This document shows, in pieces, positions 16,901-27,940 of a stretch of DNA of 64,000 nt. Source of the stretch: Prorocentrum cordatum (Eukaryota; Sar; Dinophyceae; Prorocentrales; Prorocentraceae); contig CAUYUJ010014002.1 in NCBI GenBank assembly GCA_963575745.1, forward strand, positions 234,501 to 298,500. The letters are read 5' to 3'. Each line of letters begins with the position of its first letter. The first letter of the stretch is position 1. The notes below the pieces were generated by a model. That model saw only the letters and a list, made by a program, of their open reading frames with translations, was not told where the DNA came from and ran no database searches. A program made the translations under genes and the position numbers.

Positions 16901-17740
16901 GTCGTCCGTGTTTGTCTATTGCATTCGTAGTGTAACATGTTGGGTCTGAACTTCAATATTCTGAGTTGTTCCAACATGGCATGCATTCTCCTTCCTATCT
17001 TTTTGTTCTTCCGAACTCTCGTGTTATTTGTTTGCTCAACTCCGCCCTTGCTGCCGTTTCTGTTGGTGGCGTTGGCTTGCGCTTCAAAATGAAGGCCTGG
17101 AGCACGCCGTTGTGAGACTCTCGTTCATGACAGTCTCGCGGGCATGGTTTCTGCGGCGGGCTTCACCATTATTCTGTCCACATCGTCGCGACTTCTGTTG
17201 AACGCGTGCCCATGGGGGCGAACAATCATTACTCGATCACTCCTCAAACGGCGCCGAACGGAGGGCCAACACCAAAAATGTGGCAACCCGCCAGTGCGGA
17301 CCACACACAACAGGCGTTGCCACATGTTCCCTTTATAAGCTGGGCGAAGTACACGGGCATCCAACTTGGGAAAGGGAATGAATTTATACAGCGTCATTTG
17401 CATTATAGTGTAACCAGCATATGTTGTTGCATCATGTAGTGTACCATCACTGTTTACAGCAGCCTACTTGGCACCATCATATGTTTGCAAAAGGTCAGCT
17501 GGCCTTCGCACATACATGCGATGCATCATCATGTACCTCAAAAGCCAGTCATACACCAGCGTGCACTAATCAAAATATTGTCATACTACGTGCGCGTGAT
17601 GGTGTGCAGTTTCATGTGGCATTGGGCATGCGAACACATGCCACAATAACGTGTGGCTTCAGCACGTAGCTTATCATCGTCTACCATATTGTATTAGCAC
17701 GTGCTGCCATGACACACGCTGACAATCGCGTGCTACAGCA
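16901..17740. other. Anonymous AT-richer stretch
   Basis: No domain, RNA gene or repeat unit could be recognised. Open frames are short and lack family motifs. Confidence 0.5.
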
Positions 17741-17764
17741 ACACTACGAGCAGATGCTCCAAGG

Positions 17765-18002
17765 TGACACCTCCCCCCCGCTCGAGCACCCCCTCTGCTC
17801 CGCCCGCCCGCCAGTGAAAAGCGCGGCCGCCCTCCTCCCCCTCATCCTCCTCCCCCTCCCCCTTTTTCTCCTCCGCCTCTTTCTTCTCTTCCTCCTCCTC
17901 CTTCTCTTCCCCCTCCTCCTCCTCCTCCTTCTCTTCCTCCTCCTCCTTCTCTTCCTTCTCCTCCTCCTCCTTCTTCTCTTCCTCCTCCACTCCTTCTTCT
18001 TA
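17765..18002. repeat. Pyrimidine-rich CTC/CTT microsatellite
   Basis: Nearly pure (CTC/CTT)n on the plus strand. The open frames across it (poly-Leu or poly-Glu) are artefacts. Confidence 0.9.
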
Positions 18003-18120
18003 TAGAGGACTCCTCCCTGTCGCACCCCGAGGCTAGTTTTTAGGCGGGTCGGGCGTTTCGCTTGAGCTTTCCCTACCACTAATGGTTCTGAAGCTTAAAC
18101 AGTGACAACAGTGTCACAAT

Positions 18121-18540
18121 TGGAGGGCGGGTAGTTTTCAAAATGTGGTTCTCGCCTTCGCGCCGCGCACATTGGTTGTCAAACTTGGCAAGAGTTTCAC
18201 GGAATGAGGGCGTGTCGTTTTCAAAATGTGGTTCTCGCCTTCGCGCCGCGTACACTCGTCTTCAACATTTGCAAGAGTTTCACGGAATGAGGGCGGGTCG
18301 TTTTCAAAATGTGATTCGCTTGAGCGCCGCGCTCATTTGTTTTCAAAGTGTACAAGGGTTTTTCATGTTGAGGGCGGGTCGTTTAAAAAAATGTGGCTCT
18401 CGCCATCGCGCCGCGCACATTTGTTTTCAAAACTTGCAAGAGTTTCACGGATTAGGGGCGGGTCGTTTTCAAAATGTGGCTTTCGCCTGCGCGCCGCGCA
18501 CATACACTTTGAACTGTTGCAAGAGTTTCGCGGGTTCCCA
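18121..18540 (+). repeat. Minisatellite, about 83-bp unit, five copies
   Basis: Five imperfect copies start near 18124, 18207, 18290, 18371 and 18457. Each has GGGCGGGTCGTTTTCAAAAT, then a CGCCGCGCACAT-type block and CAAGAGTTTCACGG. No coding role is evident. Confidence 0.85.
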
Positions 18541-18575
18541 TGACCAACGTACCAGAAATGAAGTTCTCCAATGGT

Positions 18576-19264
18576 TCAGGATGATGCGGGTGCAACAGTT
18601 GTGTTGGTTCGCTGTGTCGAAGTCCCAACAATGGCGTTCTGGCACGATTCCGGGCCGTCAAGGCGCAGCAGCCAGATGATGTGTGGCGCTGAAATCCAGA
18701 GATGGGTCAACGTTGTCTCGGTATGCCTCGGGCTCGTATGGTCTGGTTCTGGTATGCTTGTCGTTAGGATATCGTTTCTTCTGGGGGGCGGGGCCCACGC
18801 GCGCACGGAAACACAGCGGACACGGATGCGCGACCTGACCTCAAGTACAGTGGTTGTTTCGAACATGATTGGGCCAAGTTCCTTTTTATCAACCAGTGGT
18901 CTGACAAGGTGTGACCGAGTTGATTGTGTGTCCCATCCGTCCTCACAAAAGTAAATGGTTCCTTGGATTGCTTGTCGAACCAAGTATTTGCGACAATGAG
19001 TCTCCCCACGGTGGCCCAACGTTTCACAAGACGACCGCGCACATTCATGATGTGAAGCCCGAGGCGCCTAAGAGTTTCCCAGGTGTCCTCGTCCTCGTCA
19101 GGCACGCCCACCTCCGCATTGAAGCCCCCGTGAATCACAACGTTGCTGCAGGAGGGTTGCGTACCTTTCCTGGGCTTTCGCGTCGCTGTATCCGCCATGG
19201 GCTCCCCCCGTTTCCGCTCGCCGACGCTCCAAACCAGCCCCAGAAGCACCAACAACCGCCCCAC
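18576..19264 (-). pseudogene. LINE endonuclease (EEP) fragment
   Basis: The minus strand reads VVIHGGFNAEVG, NVRGRLVKRWA, LIVANTWFDK, PFTFVRTDGTHNQLGHTLSD, matching the LINE apurinic-type endonuclease (GDFNA, then the QIDYI region) with degraded residues (GGFNA, QLGHTL). It runs on in another frame to about 18576 (LDGPESCQNAIV). Same strand as the RT fragment at 16709-16900 and in the correct order, so both may come from one interrupted LINE. Confidence 0.65.
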
Positions 19265-19510
19265 AACTGTTTCGGAGCCCCCCCCCTCCCAGGGGCGCCC
19301 ACATTACCCAAGGGTCCCCAGGGCCGCCCTAAGACAGTTCCAGGACATCCCAAACAGGCACCGAGTCACCTCAGAGTCGCCGACCTCATTCCCGGACGCC
19401 CGTGGTCGCCTCCAGATGGCCCACCAAGCTCCTAAGGCGCTCCACGAAGGCTTCCAGGCGGCCCATGAAGGTTCCCAGACGCACCCGAGGAGGGCCCCAA
19501 GAGGCAACCA
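19265..19510. repeat. CCAAG-type degenerate decamer repeat
   Basis: Short Pro-like CCCAAG/GGCCC words at about 10-base spacing; same family as at 24, 32, 43 and 60-64 kb. Confidence 0.5.
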
Positions 19511-19511
19511 C

Positions 19512-19513
<2 letters not shown>

Positions 19514-19568
<55 letters not shown>
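19514..19568. repeat. (GTT)n microsatellite
   Basis: About 18 uninterrupted GTT units. Confidence 0.97.
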
Positions 19569-19679
19569 CCGAAGGCTGTTCAATGTTTGTTCGCAACCAT
19601 CTTGTGGTGGTGGGCCCCTTGTTTGAAGCGAAGATGCCCCGCGTGTTCCTCCTCCTACCCCCTGTCCCTCTTTTCCATG

Positions 19680-20287
19680 CATCGTACCTGCATACAGACA
19701 TACCTACATGCATACACCGATGCATGCATACATACACACATAAACACATACATGCGTATATACCTACATGCATACGTACATACATACACACCCATACACA
19801 TACTCGACTATACACATACAGACGTCCAGACGTATATACGTACACACATTCATATGCATAGATGCATACATACATGCACGTATGCGATAAGTACACAACT
19901 ATACACATAAAGCCATACACATGTGAACATGTATATAAGTATCTATATATATGCATACATTCATACATATCTGCATCCATGATTACACATACGCACATCC
20001 ACGCATATGTACAGGCATGCACGCATGGCTGCACGCATATACACATGCACACATGCATGCATACATACATACATACATACATACACACATACATACATAC
20101 ACGTACGTACGTACGTACGTACGTACATACGTACATACACACATCCATACACACATACATACATACGTACATACATACATACATACATACATACATGCAT
20201 ACATACATACGTGCATGCATACGTGCGTGCATGCAACACTACATACATACATACACACATATATACATACATACATACATACATGCA

Positions 20288-20321
<34 letters not shown>

Positions 20322-20660
20322 CATACGTACATACATACATACATACATACATACATACATACATACATACAGACGTACATGCATGCATACACACATGTGC
20401 GTACATAGTGGTACGCATGCATACATACATGCATGCATACAACCATACAAACATACATGTATACACCTATGCGTACACATACATACACACATACTTACGA
20501 TCGTGCGTGCGTGTCTGCCTACACACCTACATACATAAATACATACGTACACATGTACACACACATATTTATATATACATACATACACATCTGCATACGG
20601 GCATACATACATACAGCCAGCCATTCAGCCAGCCAGCCAGCCAGACAGACAGACAGACGC
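19680..20660. repeat. (ATAC)n tetranucleotide microsatellite
   Basis: Almost 1 kb of CATA/CGTA units with scattered variants, ending in CAGC/CAGA units. Long open frames on both strands are artefacts. Confidence 0.97.
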
Positions 20661-20823
20661 GTTATGTTCTGTAGTTATATCATAGGTATGAGAGATGCAG
20701 ACGTCGGAGAAGAGGGCCCCATCCCCTTCATCCTTGGGACGGTGATGGGGAGCCCGAGGAAGGTGATGCCGATATAATTATGGGCGCGCCTTCTCGAGGG
20801 GACAAACATTACATTAACAAACG

Positions 20824-20962
20824 CTTGTGGACGTCCCCGCGGGTTTCTTGGATTTGCGCTAGACAGTCTTCGCTGGCGCGCCTAGCGCGCCAATGGCGGC
20901 GCCAGAGGCGCTGCCGGGGGGTCACAACGCCTACCCAAGAAACCCGCGCGGACCTCCGAAAG
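20824..20962 (+). mobile_element. Miniature inverted-repeat element, family M1, copy 1
   Basis: Terminal inverted repeats of about 28 bp contain a perfect CGCGGGTTTCTTGG/CCAAGAAACCCGCG pair (20838-20851 and 20935-20948). Inside are two palindromes: TGGCGCGC-CTA-GCGCGCCA and GGCGGCGCC-AGA-GGCGCTGCC. Three relatives occur at 22.3, 55.6 and 59.3 kb. No target-site duplication was identified. Confidence 0.75.
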
Positions 20963-21125
20963 TATGCGTTGATGCAGTTTTTCCTCCTTCTCTCGCCCCC
21001 AGGCTGGGCGGCACTTCGTGGACGTCCCGAGTAATTTTTGAAGGGCCCCTGGAGATCGAAACCACTGCAAAAGCCATGAGCCGTGATTTTGGCCACGGCG
21101 TGGGAGGTCCCGGTCTCGGACTGCA

Positions 21126-21228
21126 GGCCGGGCAGCACTTCATGGACATCTTGCCGCTCCTGTCGCAGGTCGTGCGGTCGTTCGTGCCTGGCGCGCCGCA
21201 GCGGCAGAAGGTCGCGTTCGCGATGGAG
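21126..21228 (+). CDS. Exon-like segment, function unknown
   Basis: Preceded by GGACTGCAG, it reads AGQHFMDILPLLSQVVRSFV then PGAPQRQKVAFAMEK with strong GC3 bias, and is followed by GCCAGG. This is the same AG|GCCAGG donor as in the TerD gene at 26256. A partial copy of its start lies at about 20999-21030 (CTGGGCGGCACTTCGTGGAC). Family unknown; probably an amphipathic helical exon. Confidence 0.4.
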
Positions 21229-21482
21229 AAGGCCAGGCCAGGGCGGCACGCGTGACCGGGGCTCGGCGCTGACGCTCAGAGGAGGGCGAGGGGAGACAGC
21301 GGTACAGTCGAGGGTATGATTCAGAAACCTCCTCCCGAAAAGTTTGGCCTAGCGTTTCTTGACCAGCTTGTCGGAAAGATGGCCCAGTTTCTCGGACATG
21401 CTTGCCCCTCCGGCGTTAGCGGCAGAAATTGGTCCAGATTCTTTTTGAGAAACCTCCAGGATCAAGCAGTGGCGAAGCGTCG

Positions 21483-21672
21483 CGGCGTGCCTATAGCCCT
21501 ACCAAACAATGTTCTAAGAACTTTTTGTGGTTTCCACGAAACGTTCTTAGAACATTTCTGGCGGAGTCTGTCTTGTTTGAACACCTCGGGTTATGTTCTA
21601 AGAACATGGTTTTTGTTATTAGAACATTTCTGGGTTCTAAGAACATGTCGTGGTATGACTATAGGAATGCCG
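21483..21672. mobile_element. Foldback element with TGTTCTAAGAACA palindromes
   Basis: Outer imperfect inverted repeats (CCTATAG plus ACCA blocks) enclose several copies of a TTCTAAGAA core, including the perfect 15-bp palindrome ATGTTCTAAGAACAT at about 21593-21607. Half-site copies near 21509, 21543, 21619 and 21634 can also pair with each other. Confidence 0.55.
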
Positions 21673-21906
21673 GACGGTCGGTCCCTGCTCAAGCAGTTGG
21701 CCTTCGGGGGGGGGCCCTTCGTCGCCACGGCGTGGCGCAGCTCGGACAAAAATGGTGCGCGTGGGCCCCAGGAGGGGTCGGGTCCGAGGGCCCGTTTTCA
21801 TCTGCCGGTGTCTCAGCTCGCCCCGCTCCGAGACGGGGGTCGGCCGGTTCACCAGTTTGAAACATAGCCTTATCCCTATGTTTGGCATCCCCTCACCTCG
21901 ATGCCG

Positions 21907-21949
21907 ATCTTAGGGATTCCCTCAGCTTCTGAGGGCCTATCCCTAAGAT
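21907..21949. repeat. Strong stem-loop
   Basis: ATCTTAGGGAT pairs with ATCCCTAAGAT (11 bp), and CCCTCAG pairs with CTGAGGG (7 bp) around a CTT loop. A further ATCTTAGGGATAGGGG copy follows near 21971. Confidence 0.85.
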
Positions 21950-22289
21950 TGTCCTCGCTTTTTGTTCGCCCATCTTAGGGATAGGGGTAAGTTCGAGGCT
22001 GGTTACCAGTGTCCTCCGATCCCCTCTGTCTGACCCTGGGTGGTTTGGGCCCTGACATCCTCGCGTCGCGACAGCATCACCGACGGAGGTTGTTTGGCCG
22101 TTTTCGTGCCAGACCCCGTGGCCATTCAAGAACGATTCAGGATGAAAAAGCGGAGATGCAAAGCGAGTTCCCAGGGAAGGGGTCCAGTCGTATGGGAAGC
22201 CACGTTGTAAACAACATCCATTAGTAGAAGAAGACATCTATTAATTGAACTAAGAAGAAGAAGAAGAGTACGAAGAAACAGCATTGACC

Positions 22290-22388
22290 TATCATGTTGC
22301 GAAGGTGTTCCCCTTGCCGCGCCTCTGGCGCCGTTCCTGTCGCGCGGGGCCCAGTGTCGATTCAGGAGATCCGCGCGGACCTCCGAAC
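22290..22388 (-). mobile_element. M1 family element, copy 2 (partial, inverted)
   Basis: Contains GCGCCTCTGGCGCCG, which matches the reverse complement of the copy-1 core, and ends GATCCGCGCGGACCTCCGAA like the right ends of copies 1 and 3. The left end is degraded. Confidence 0.55.
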
Positions 22389-22397
22389 ATCCCCCCT

Positions 22398-22522
22398 GTT
22401 TTCCACCACCACCACCATAAGTTGGAGGAGGGAAGGAGGGGGAGGAGGAGGAGGAGGAGGAAGAAGAGGAGGAGGAGGAGGACCCCCTCCCCCTCCTACT
22501 TATGGTGGTGGCGGTGGGAAAC
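22398..22522. mobile_element. Foldback element with a GGA/CCT core
   Basis: 25-bp terminal inverted repeats with about two mismatches: GTTTTCCACCACCACCACC... on the left and ...GGTGGTGGCGGTGGGAAAC on the right. The interior is (GGA)n followed by a CCCCCTCCCCCTCC run, so the whole unit folds on itself. Confidence 0.7.
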
Positions 22523-22564
22523 AAGCCTACCAGGGGCTGCTAGAGCTTCCAGAACATGTTCCCG

Positions 22565-22800
22565 ACCCGCCTCGCCTGCCCTACCGCGGCCGCCAGGCAC
22601 CAAGACTCCAGGTGGTCCCTGGGTATTCCGCGCGCCTTCCCCGCGCCGCCAGGTCCCAAGACTCCGGGCGGTCCCTGGGTGTTCCACCTCGCCCGCTCTG
22701 CACACCGCGACCGCCAGGTCCAAAGGCTTTTGCGCGGTTCCTGGGTAGCCCGCCCCGCCCGCCGTGCATACCGCAGTCGTCAGGTCACGAAGACTACTAC
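22565..22800 (+). repeat. Minisatellite, about 60-65-bp unit, about four copies
   Basis: The repeated block is CCGCCAGGTCC(C)AAGACTCC, then GGTCCCTGGGT, then a CCG-rich spacer. Copies start near 22590, 22645, 22705 and 22770. Confidence 0.75.
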
Positions 22801-22849
22801 CGAGAATCCAGTAACGACACAATAGCCAAGCATTCAGGCAAGGCGTAAC

Positions 22850-23820
22850 TAATAGAAAACGCCACCACGGAGTTGCGCCGTCCAGGCGTCACTACGTCAC
22901 GCCATCCACTGACACCTAGAACATGCATAAACAGCGCACGTCCAAACATGCACCAGGTAGACACATTAACACGTCCCACGAACGTTAGACACCAACAACA
23001 TGTATTAACCACATGCAGGCTCCACCGATGTCAGTACTAGGTGTCAATATCAGACACCCTGTACGTACATCCAGATCAGGTATCGCTGGCATACACTAGG
23101 ACCGGGCACCCAGCATATCATCGGAAACTGTACCCCTCATTACCATCGATATCATACACCAATAACAGGAATCAGCAACAACAGCCTAGCACAAGCACCA
23201 AGACCGAACAACAATATTATGTACCGGTCGCCACCACCAACAACTTACACCAATCGTGCACAGCAGTATCACCCGCCATGCAATCACATGCCATACGCAC
23301 CAGCACAGCAATTCCATCCATCACGAAGCGCCACCAACACCATACACAAGCAACGTACGCCAATGGCATACGCCCATGCCATACACCAACACTTTGAACT
23401 TCAAGCGGTCACCCATAACAGACACCAACAGCAGTACTACCGAACATGAGCCAATATCAGTCACCACTAAGGCATCGGAAGCATACACCAGGAGCATGCT
23501 CTAATATCGTTCGTCCAGAACAGATATCAATGCTGGTCACCAATACCGCATCTCAGCGCAATAGTTCTTTAGCATCAGACACAATAAACAAACACCAACG
23601 ACGACTAAGATACATCCGTCGCGTATTCCCACAACCCACTCTAGCATTTGCACATCGGAAGCATACGTCGATACCAGGCACCAGTAACAGCGATAACGAG
23701 CACATGTCAAGAACGTGCAGCAACACCATACACCAACAATGCTCAACCATTTCGTATGCCAAGAACACGCAGCATCGACGTACATTTAACACATGCGCTC
23801 TAGTAGTGTCCAAAACCTGT
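22850..23820. other. Anonymous A/C-rich stretch
   Basis: Strongly strand-asymmetric: rich in CACCAA, AACAGC and ACCATA words and poor in G on the plus strand. No recognised gene; probably a degraded simple repeat. Confidence 0.5.
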
Positions 23821-24059
23821 TAACAAGTGATGACCCCCCTCACCCCCCCCATCCGGATCCCGACTGCCATGAATTCGCCGCCGAATAATCATTTGCTTAA
23901 TTGTTCCTTGTGAAAAAGATTCCTCGGAGACGTGGACGATGTGAATGATACATGCGTGCATGTATGTTGCTTGTATATAGACATGTCTATATTCATATTC
24001 TTTTATTTCTATCACTCGGGACCCCCCCCGACCCCCCTCCACCCCTAAACCCGTCCCCC

Positions 24060-24770
24060 CCCCCAGGGACGCCCCGGACGACCTTTCGGACGTCTCGGCG
24101 GCCCCCTGGACGCCCTTGGAAAAGGTCCGCTGGCCCTTCCGGCCCTCCCAGGGTGCCTTGCCGAACCTTGCGAGCAGACTCAGTGCGATCAGAGGGGTCA
24201 TCAGAGAGGCGCAAGAGAGACCCAAGACAGCACAAGAGCGCTCCAAGAGGAACCTTGATGGTCTGAAGACGGCCCTAGAGGCCACCAAGACGCCCCAAGA
24301 GACCGTTAAGAGAGCCCCGACGAAGCAAAAATCGTCTAATTCTCTTTGGGAAGTGTATATGTTTAGCATCTCCGCTTTTTGATTCTTCGCAGCGTCCAAG
24401 ACGGCCCGATTGGCCCCCGATATCGCCCCCCAAGACGGCCCAAGAGGCCCCCTAGAGGGCTTGAAGACGGCCCAAGAGGGCCCCACGGCTGCCCCAGAGA
24501 GCCCCGAGACTGCCCACAAGAAGTCCAAGATGCCCCCAGAAGGCTCCCAAGAGAGACCCACGAAAGCCATGGGAGACCCCCCAAGAAGGCCACTGGAGGC
24601 CCCCAAGAGGGTCCTAGATTGCTTCAGAAGACTTCTAGAGGGCCCCAGCTCCCCAAGACGGCCTAAGAAGACCCCAGGACGGCCCAAGAGCGCCCCAGGA
24701 CGGCCCAAAAGAGCCCCAAAAACGCCCAGACGGCTTTATCCTATGAAGTACATCGAGCTGACCCGACGAT
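24060..24770. repeat. CCAAGA-type decamer array with intron-like spacer
   Basis: Words such as CCCAAGACGG and GCCCAAGAGG at 10-11-base spacing. An AT-rich interruption (about 24325-24391) ends TTTTTGATTCTTCGCAG just before CGTCCAAGACGGCC, like a 3' splice site. Confidence 0.65.
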
Positions 24771-24779
24771 CTTGGTTCC

Positions 24780-25240
24780 ACGCTTGAGGCTCGAGGTTTA
24801 AATTCTTCGATCGAGGAAGACAGGCAATAGATCTAGATTCGAAGTTTGACGATCGCAGATATCCTGAGTACCTGGAGCCCTCCAGGCATTCAGGAAGCGA
24901 CAGGAATCGATTTGTCTGGAGCTACTGCGACTTCTTCGGCGTGTCATGGGGGCGATCCTTTCTTCCTCAAAGGACCTTCGCGCGTGAAGAAAGCCCTGCG
25001 CACAAGCGTGCAAGCGCATCGGGCGAACGCGGTGTCAGCAGGCACCACGGACCTCAGAAAAATGAGCCCGCCGCCCGTCCAGGCCTCGAGGTCCCTGAAG
25101 CAAGCGGTGGCTGATTGCGTTGCCAGGGAAGCGTCCGGAACAAAGCGCAAGGCGCGAAGCGCCAATGGAATCTTGTGTGTATATGTATATATACACACGC
25201 CGGGGGGCAGGCCTGATGGCTCCCAGGCAGCCCCTGGACG
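24780..25240. other. Anonymous stretch
   Basis: No domain or repeat recognised apart from a short TATATGTATATATA run near 25185. Confidence 0.4.
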
Positions 25241-25395
25241 CGCCATGGGTGCCCCCGGGGCCCCGGGAGCGCGCTGGGATCGCGCCGGGCAGCTGAAGAC
25301 GCCCCCAGAAGGCGCCAAGAGAGCTCCAAGAGCGGTCCAAGAGGCATCCAAAACAGCCACATAGCGCTCCAAGATACCCAAGATGTCCTCAAGAT
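25241..25395. repeat. Decamer repeat, short array
   Basis: CCAAGA-type words at about 10-base spacing, same family as the larger arrays. Confidence 0.5.
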
Positions 25396-25790
25396 GGCGG
25401 TCGAGGGGGCGTCCCCTTCCTCTTGTTTTCTAAATGCGCACTAGAGCGTTCGGAATCACTTTTTTAAACTGCCCCTGAATGTTGTTTTTTTGGTTTGTGG
25501 GGGACGGTCGAAGCGACATCGTGTTTGCGTTGTTTTTCTCCCTCTGGCTTACCCTGGCCGTCTTGGGGGCCAGGTTCAGGGGACGTCACTTGACCACACC
25601 GAGCCCAGTCAGGGCCTGACCACCTCACCGATTCTGGCCCAGGATCGGGTTGGCCAGTGCCTAATGGGGTCTATTTATGGGGTTATGAGTTGACACCTCC
25701 CGGCGGGTGGGGCCGACCTCCCTCCCATCCCTTGCTTCCGCTACTGTGCGGATGGCACGGGTTCGCGACGCGGCCTTGGTTGGCCCGGGT
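25396..25790. other. Anonymous stretch upstream of the TerD gene
   Basis: No promoter element can be identified. Upstream exons or a trans-splice acceptor may lie here. Confidence 0.3.
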
Positions 25791-25832
25791 TAGCGCTGGC
25801 CCCGGGGTGGGCGCCACCCCGGCAAGGGTGCG

Positions 25833-26255
25833 GTGCTAGACCTCCCCATGGGCATGGGTGAGATTACCGTTGGCCTGGGCTGGGACGTCGACGAGGGCGA
25901 GTGCGACCTGGACGTGTCGGCGATCCTGCTCGACGCCGAGGGGTTGGACCTGGAGGCTGTCTTCTTCGGCCGGCTGGAGTCGGAGCAGCACGGCATCGAG
26001 CATACGGGCGACAACTTGACGGGAGAGGGCGAAGGCGACGATGAGCAGATCAACGTGCGCTTGGACAAGATAGGCCCCAACGTGGAACAGGTCGTGTTCG
26101 TGGTCAACATCTACACGCAGAACAAGACCTTCCAGCAGGTCGCCGAGCCCTTCTGCCGGGTCGTCGACGCGGCCGACGGCTCGGAGTTGTGCCGGTATGC
26201 CCTCCGCGACGCGGGCCGCGAGAACGGCCTGATCATCGCAAAGATCGCGCGGGAG
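25833..26255 (+). CDS. TerD-domain protein, exon 1
   Basis: Reads MGMGEITVGLGWD, CDLDVSAILLDAEG, EHTGDNLTGEGEGDDEQINV, VVFVVNIYTQNKTFQQV, RVVDAADGSELCRY: the TerD (tellurium-resistance/stress) domain with its calcium-binding acidic DLD and TGDNLTGEGEGDDE motifs. The first ATG is at 25848; the frame opens earlier, so an upstream exon is possible. At residue E (GAG, 26253-26255) the TerD sequence stops and basic junk follows. The expected C-terminal block lies in exon 2, giving a GC-AG intron starting GCCAGG. TerD proteins occur singly or in multi-domain proteins in algae; role inferred as ion or stress binding. Confidence 0.85.
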
Positions 26256-26937
26256 GCCAGGGGGCACAGGAGGAGGCGGTGGGTCGGGGACGGGGAGGCG
26301 TTCGCCGGGAAGCAAGTTCACCCTGTGCTTCACTGTCTTCCGGCCTCCCGGGCCCTCGCCTGGCACCTGGACGGTCAAGAAACAGTCCAGGATGATGGTC
26401 CCAAGGCCCTGGGGTCCAGGACCCGTTTCCCTCGGAGGAGACAGATGCGAGCGGTCATTCTTGGGCTGGAGTTGGTGCGCCTGGCGCAGCTCACAGAGTA
26501 TTCTCTCCAGGGGACCAGAAGGGGAAGCGAGCCGAACTGGTGCGACCTTGAACTGGGAGTTCGTTCATGGCCTCGTGCGCACCCTCCCGCTCCTACGCCA
26601 CAGGTGCACTCGGTCTCTGGTATCTGGGCCAGGGCTGATGCGGAGCCGCCTGCTTCTGACGCGCATCTCCAGGATACTGTAGAAACCCAGACCTCCCACG
26701 CGATGATTGGTTTACACGTGGCCCCTGGAGTTTCTCGACCCCACCCCCGCCTCTGGCAGGTTGGCAAACGATCCGATTCGATGTGGCTCGATCTGCGGGC
26801 CTGCTCCCGCGATCTCGATTCGATTCGATTCGAGATCGTTTTATACCGGCAAGGACCCGCCGGGGCCAGGAGCGGCGACCGATTTTGGGATCCGATTCGG
26901 GGCGATCCGTCAGCCATCCGATCCCATGCCGCGATTC

Positions 26938-27063
26938 GATCCTCCTCCGTCCTCCTCCTCCTCCTCCTCCTCCTCCTCCTCCTCCTCCTCCTCCTCCTCC
27001 TCCTCCTCCCTCCTCCTCCTCCTCCTCCTCCTTCTCCTCCTCCTCCTCCTCCTCCTCCTCCTG
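26938..27063. repeat. (TCC)n microsatellite
   Basis: About 40 CTC/TCC units with few interruptions. Confidence 0.97.
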
Positions 27064-27662
27064 GCCTCGCGCCTGGGGCCGGTTCCGATGGCTCCGGCCC
27101 TGACGTGGGCTTCCAGGGGCCACCAGGCAGGCCCGCCGTCGCGACTTCCGCAGGGCGCCGAGCGGTCGGGGGGGCCAAAGCTCGGCGTGGCCTCTCGCCC
27201 CGAGGTGGCGCGGCTCGCTGCTGGCTCGTTTTTTTTGCCCGAGGTGGCGCGGCTCGCTGCTGGCTCGTTTTTTTGGGGGGGGTCTCTGTTTTTTGTTTTT
27301 CCCATGTTCCAGGAGGGGTCCTGCGCTGTCTCCGAGCCTCCCCATCAACTCTCCGCGCACGCGGGCCCCACTCAACATGAGTGCACACGGTATCTCGCCT
27401 CCAGGCTGCTGCAGACGACTCGTCCGGTCACCGTCCGTTCGGCGGCGCCGACGTCGCTTCGCGAACTCCTCATCGCCATTCGTACCTCAGGGGGAAAATC
27501 TTTCGTCCTGCGCAGGCAATGCCCGCCCCTGGGCTCTTCCCCCTCTCATCTTCGCCGCCGAGCGCTGGGCAGGTCGGGCTCCGAGGACAGCCACGGCCAC
27601 GCTGCGAGCCGTCCGCCCGACCGCCTGGGCGCTGGCCGGGGCGTCCACGGCCTTTGCTTTAA

Positions 27663-27832
27663 GTCGGGCCTGTCCCCCTACAGAGTGATTTTCGACGAAG
27701 AAAAAAATACTTCAAAAATGCACCAAAATGGCAAAAAATAGTCCCCAGACTATTTGTGGATTATTCTTGGATTATTCTGGGCGCATTTTTTATTTTTCGT
27801 CGAAAATCCCCCTGTAGGTGGACAGGCCCGAC
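27663..27832. mobile_element. Miniature inverted-repeat element M2, copy 1
   Basis: Near-perfect terminal inverted repeats of about 37 bp starting GTCGGGCCTGTCCCCCTAC and including ATTTTCGACGAA. A central palindrome AATAGTCCCCAGACTATT is shared with copy 2. Confidence 0.85.
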
Positions 27833-27940
27833 ATAATCTTTGCTCCTGTCCCTGGCCTCTGGCGCGCCATGCCAGCCTGCGCCCCGCGTGCCCGAGGCAT
27901 CCCCTGCGAGGGTGTGCTCAGCACGTTGGGGTAGCATTAT

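Noticed and set aside
19680-20674. Repeating His-Thr-Tyr or Cys-Met-Tyr-Val proteins
   Set aside because: Translation of an ATAC microsatellite.
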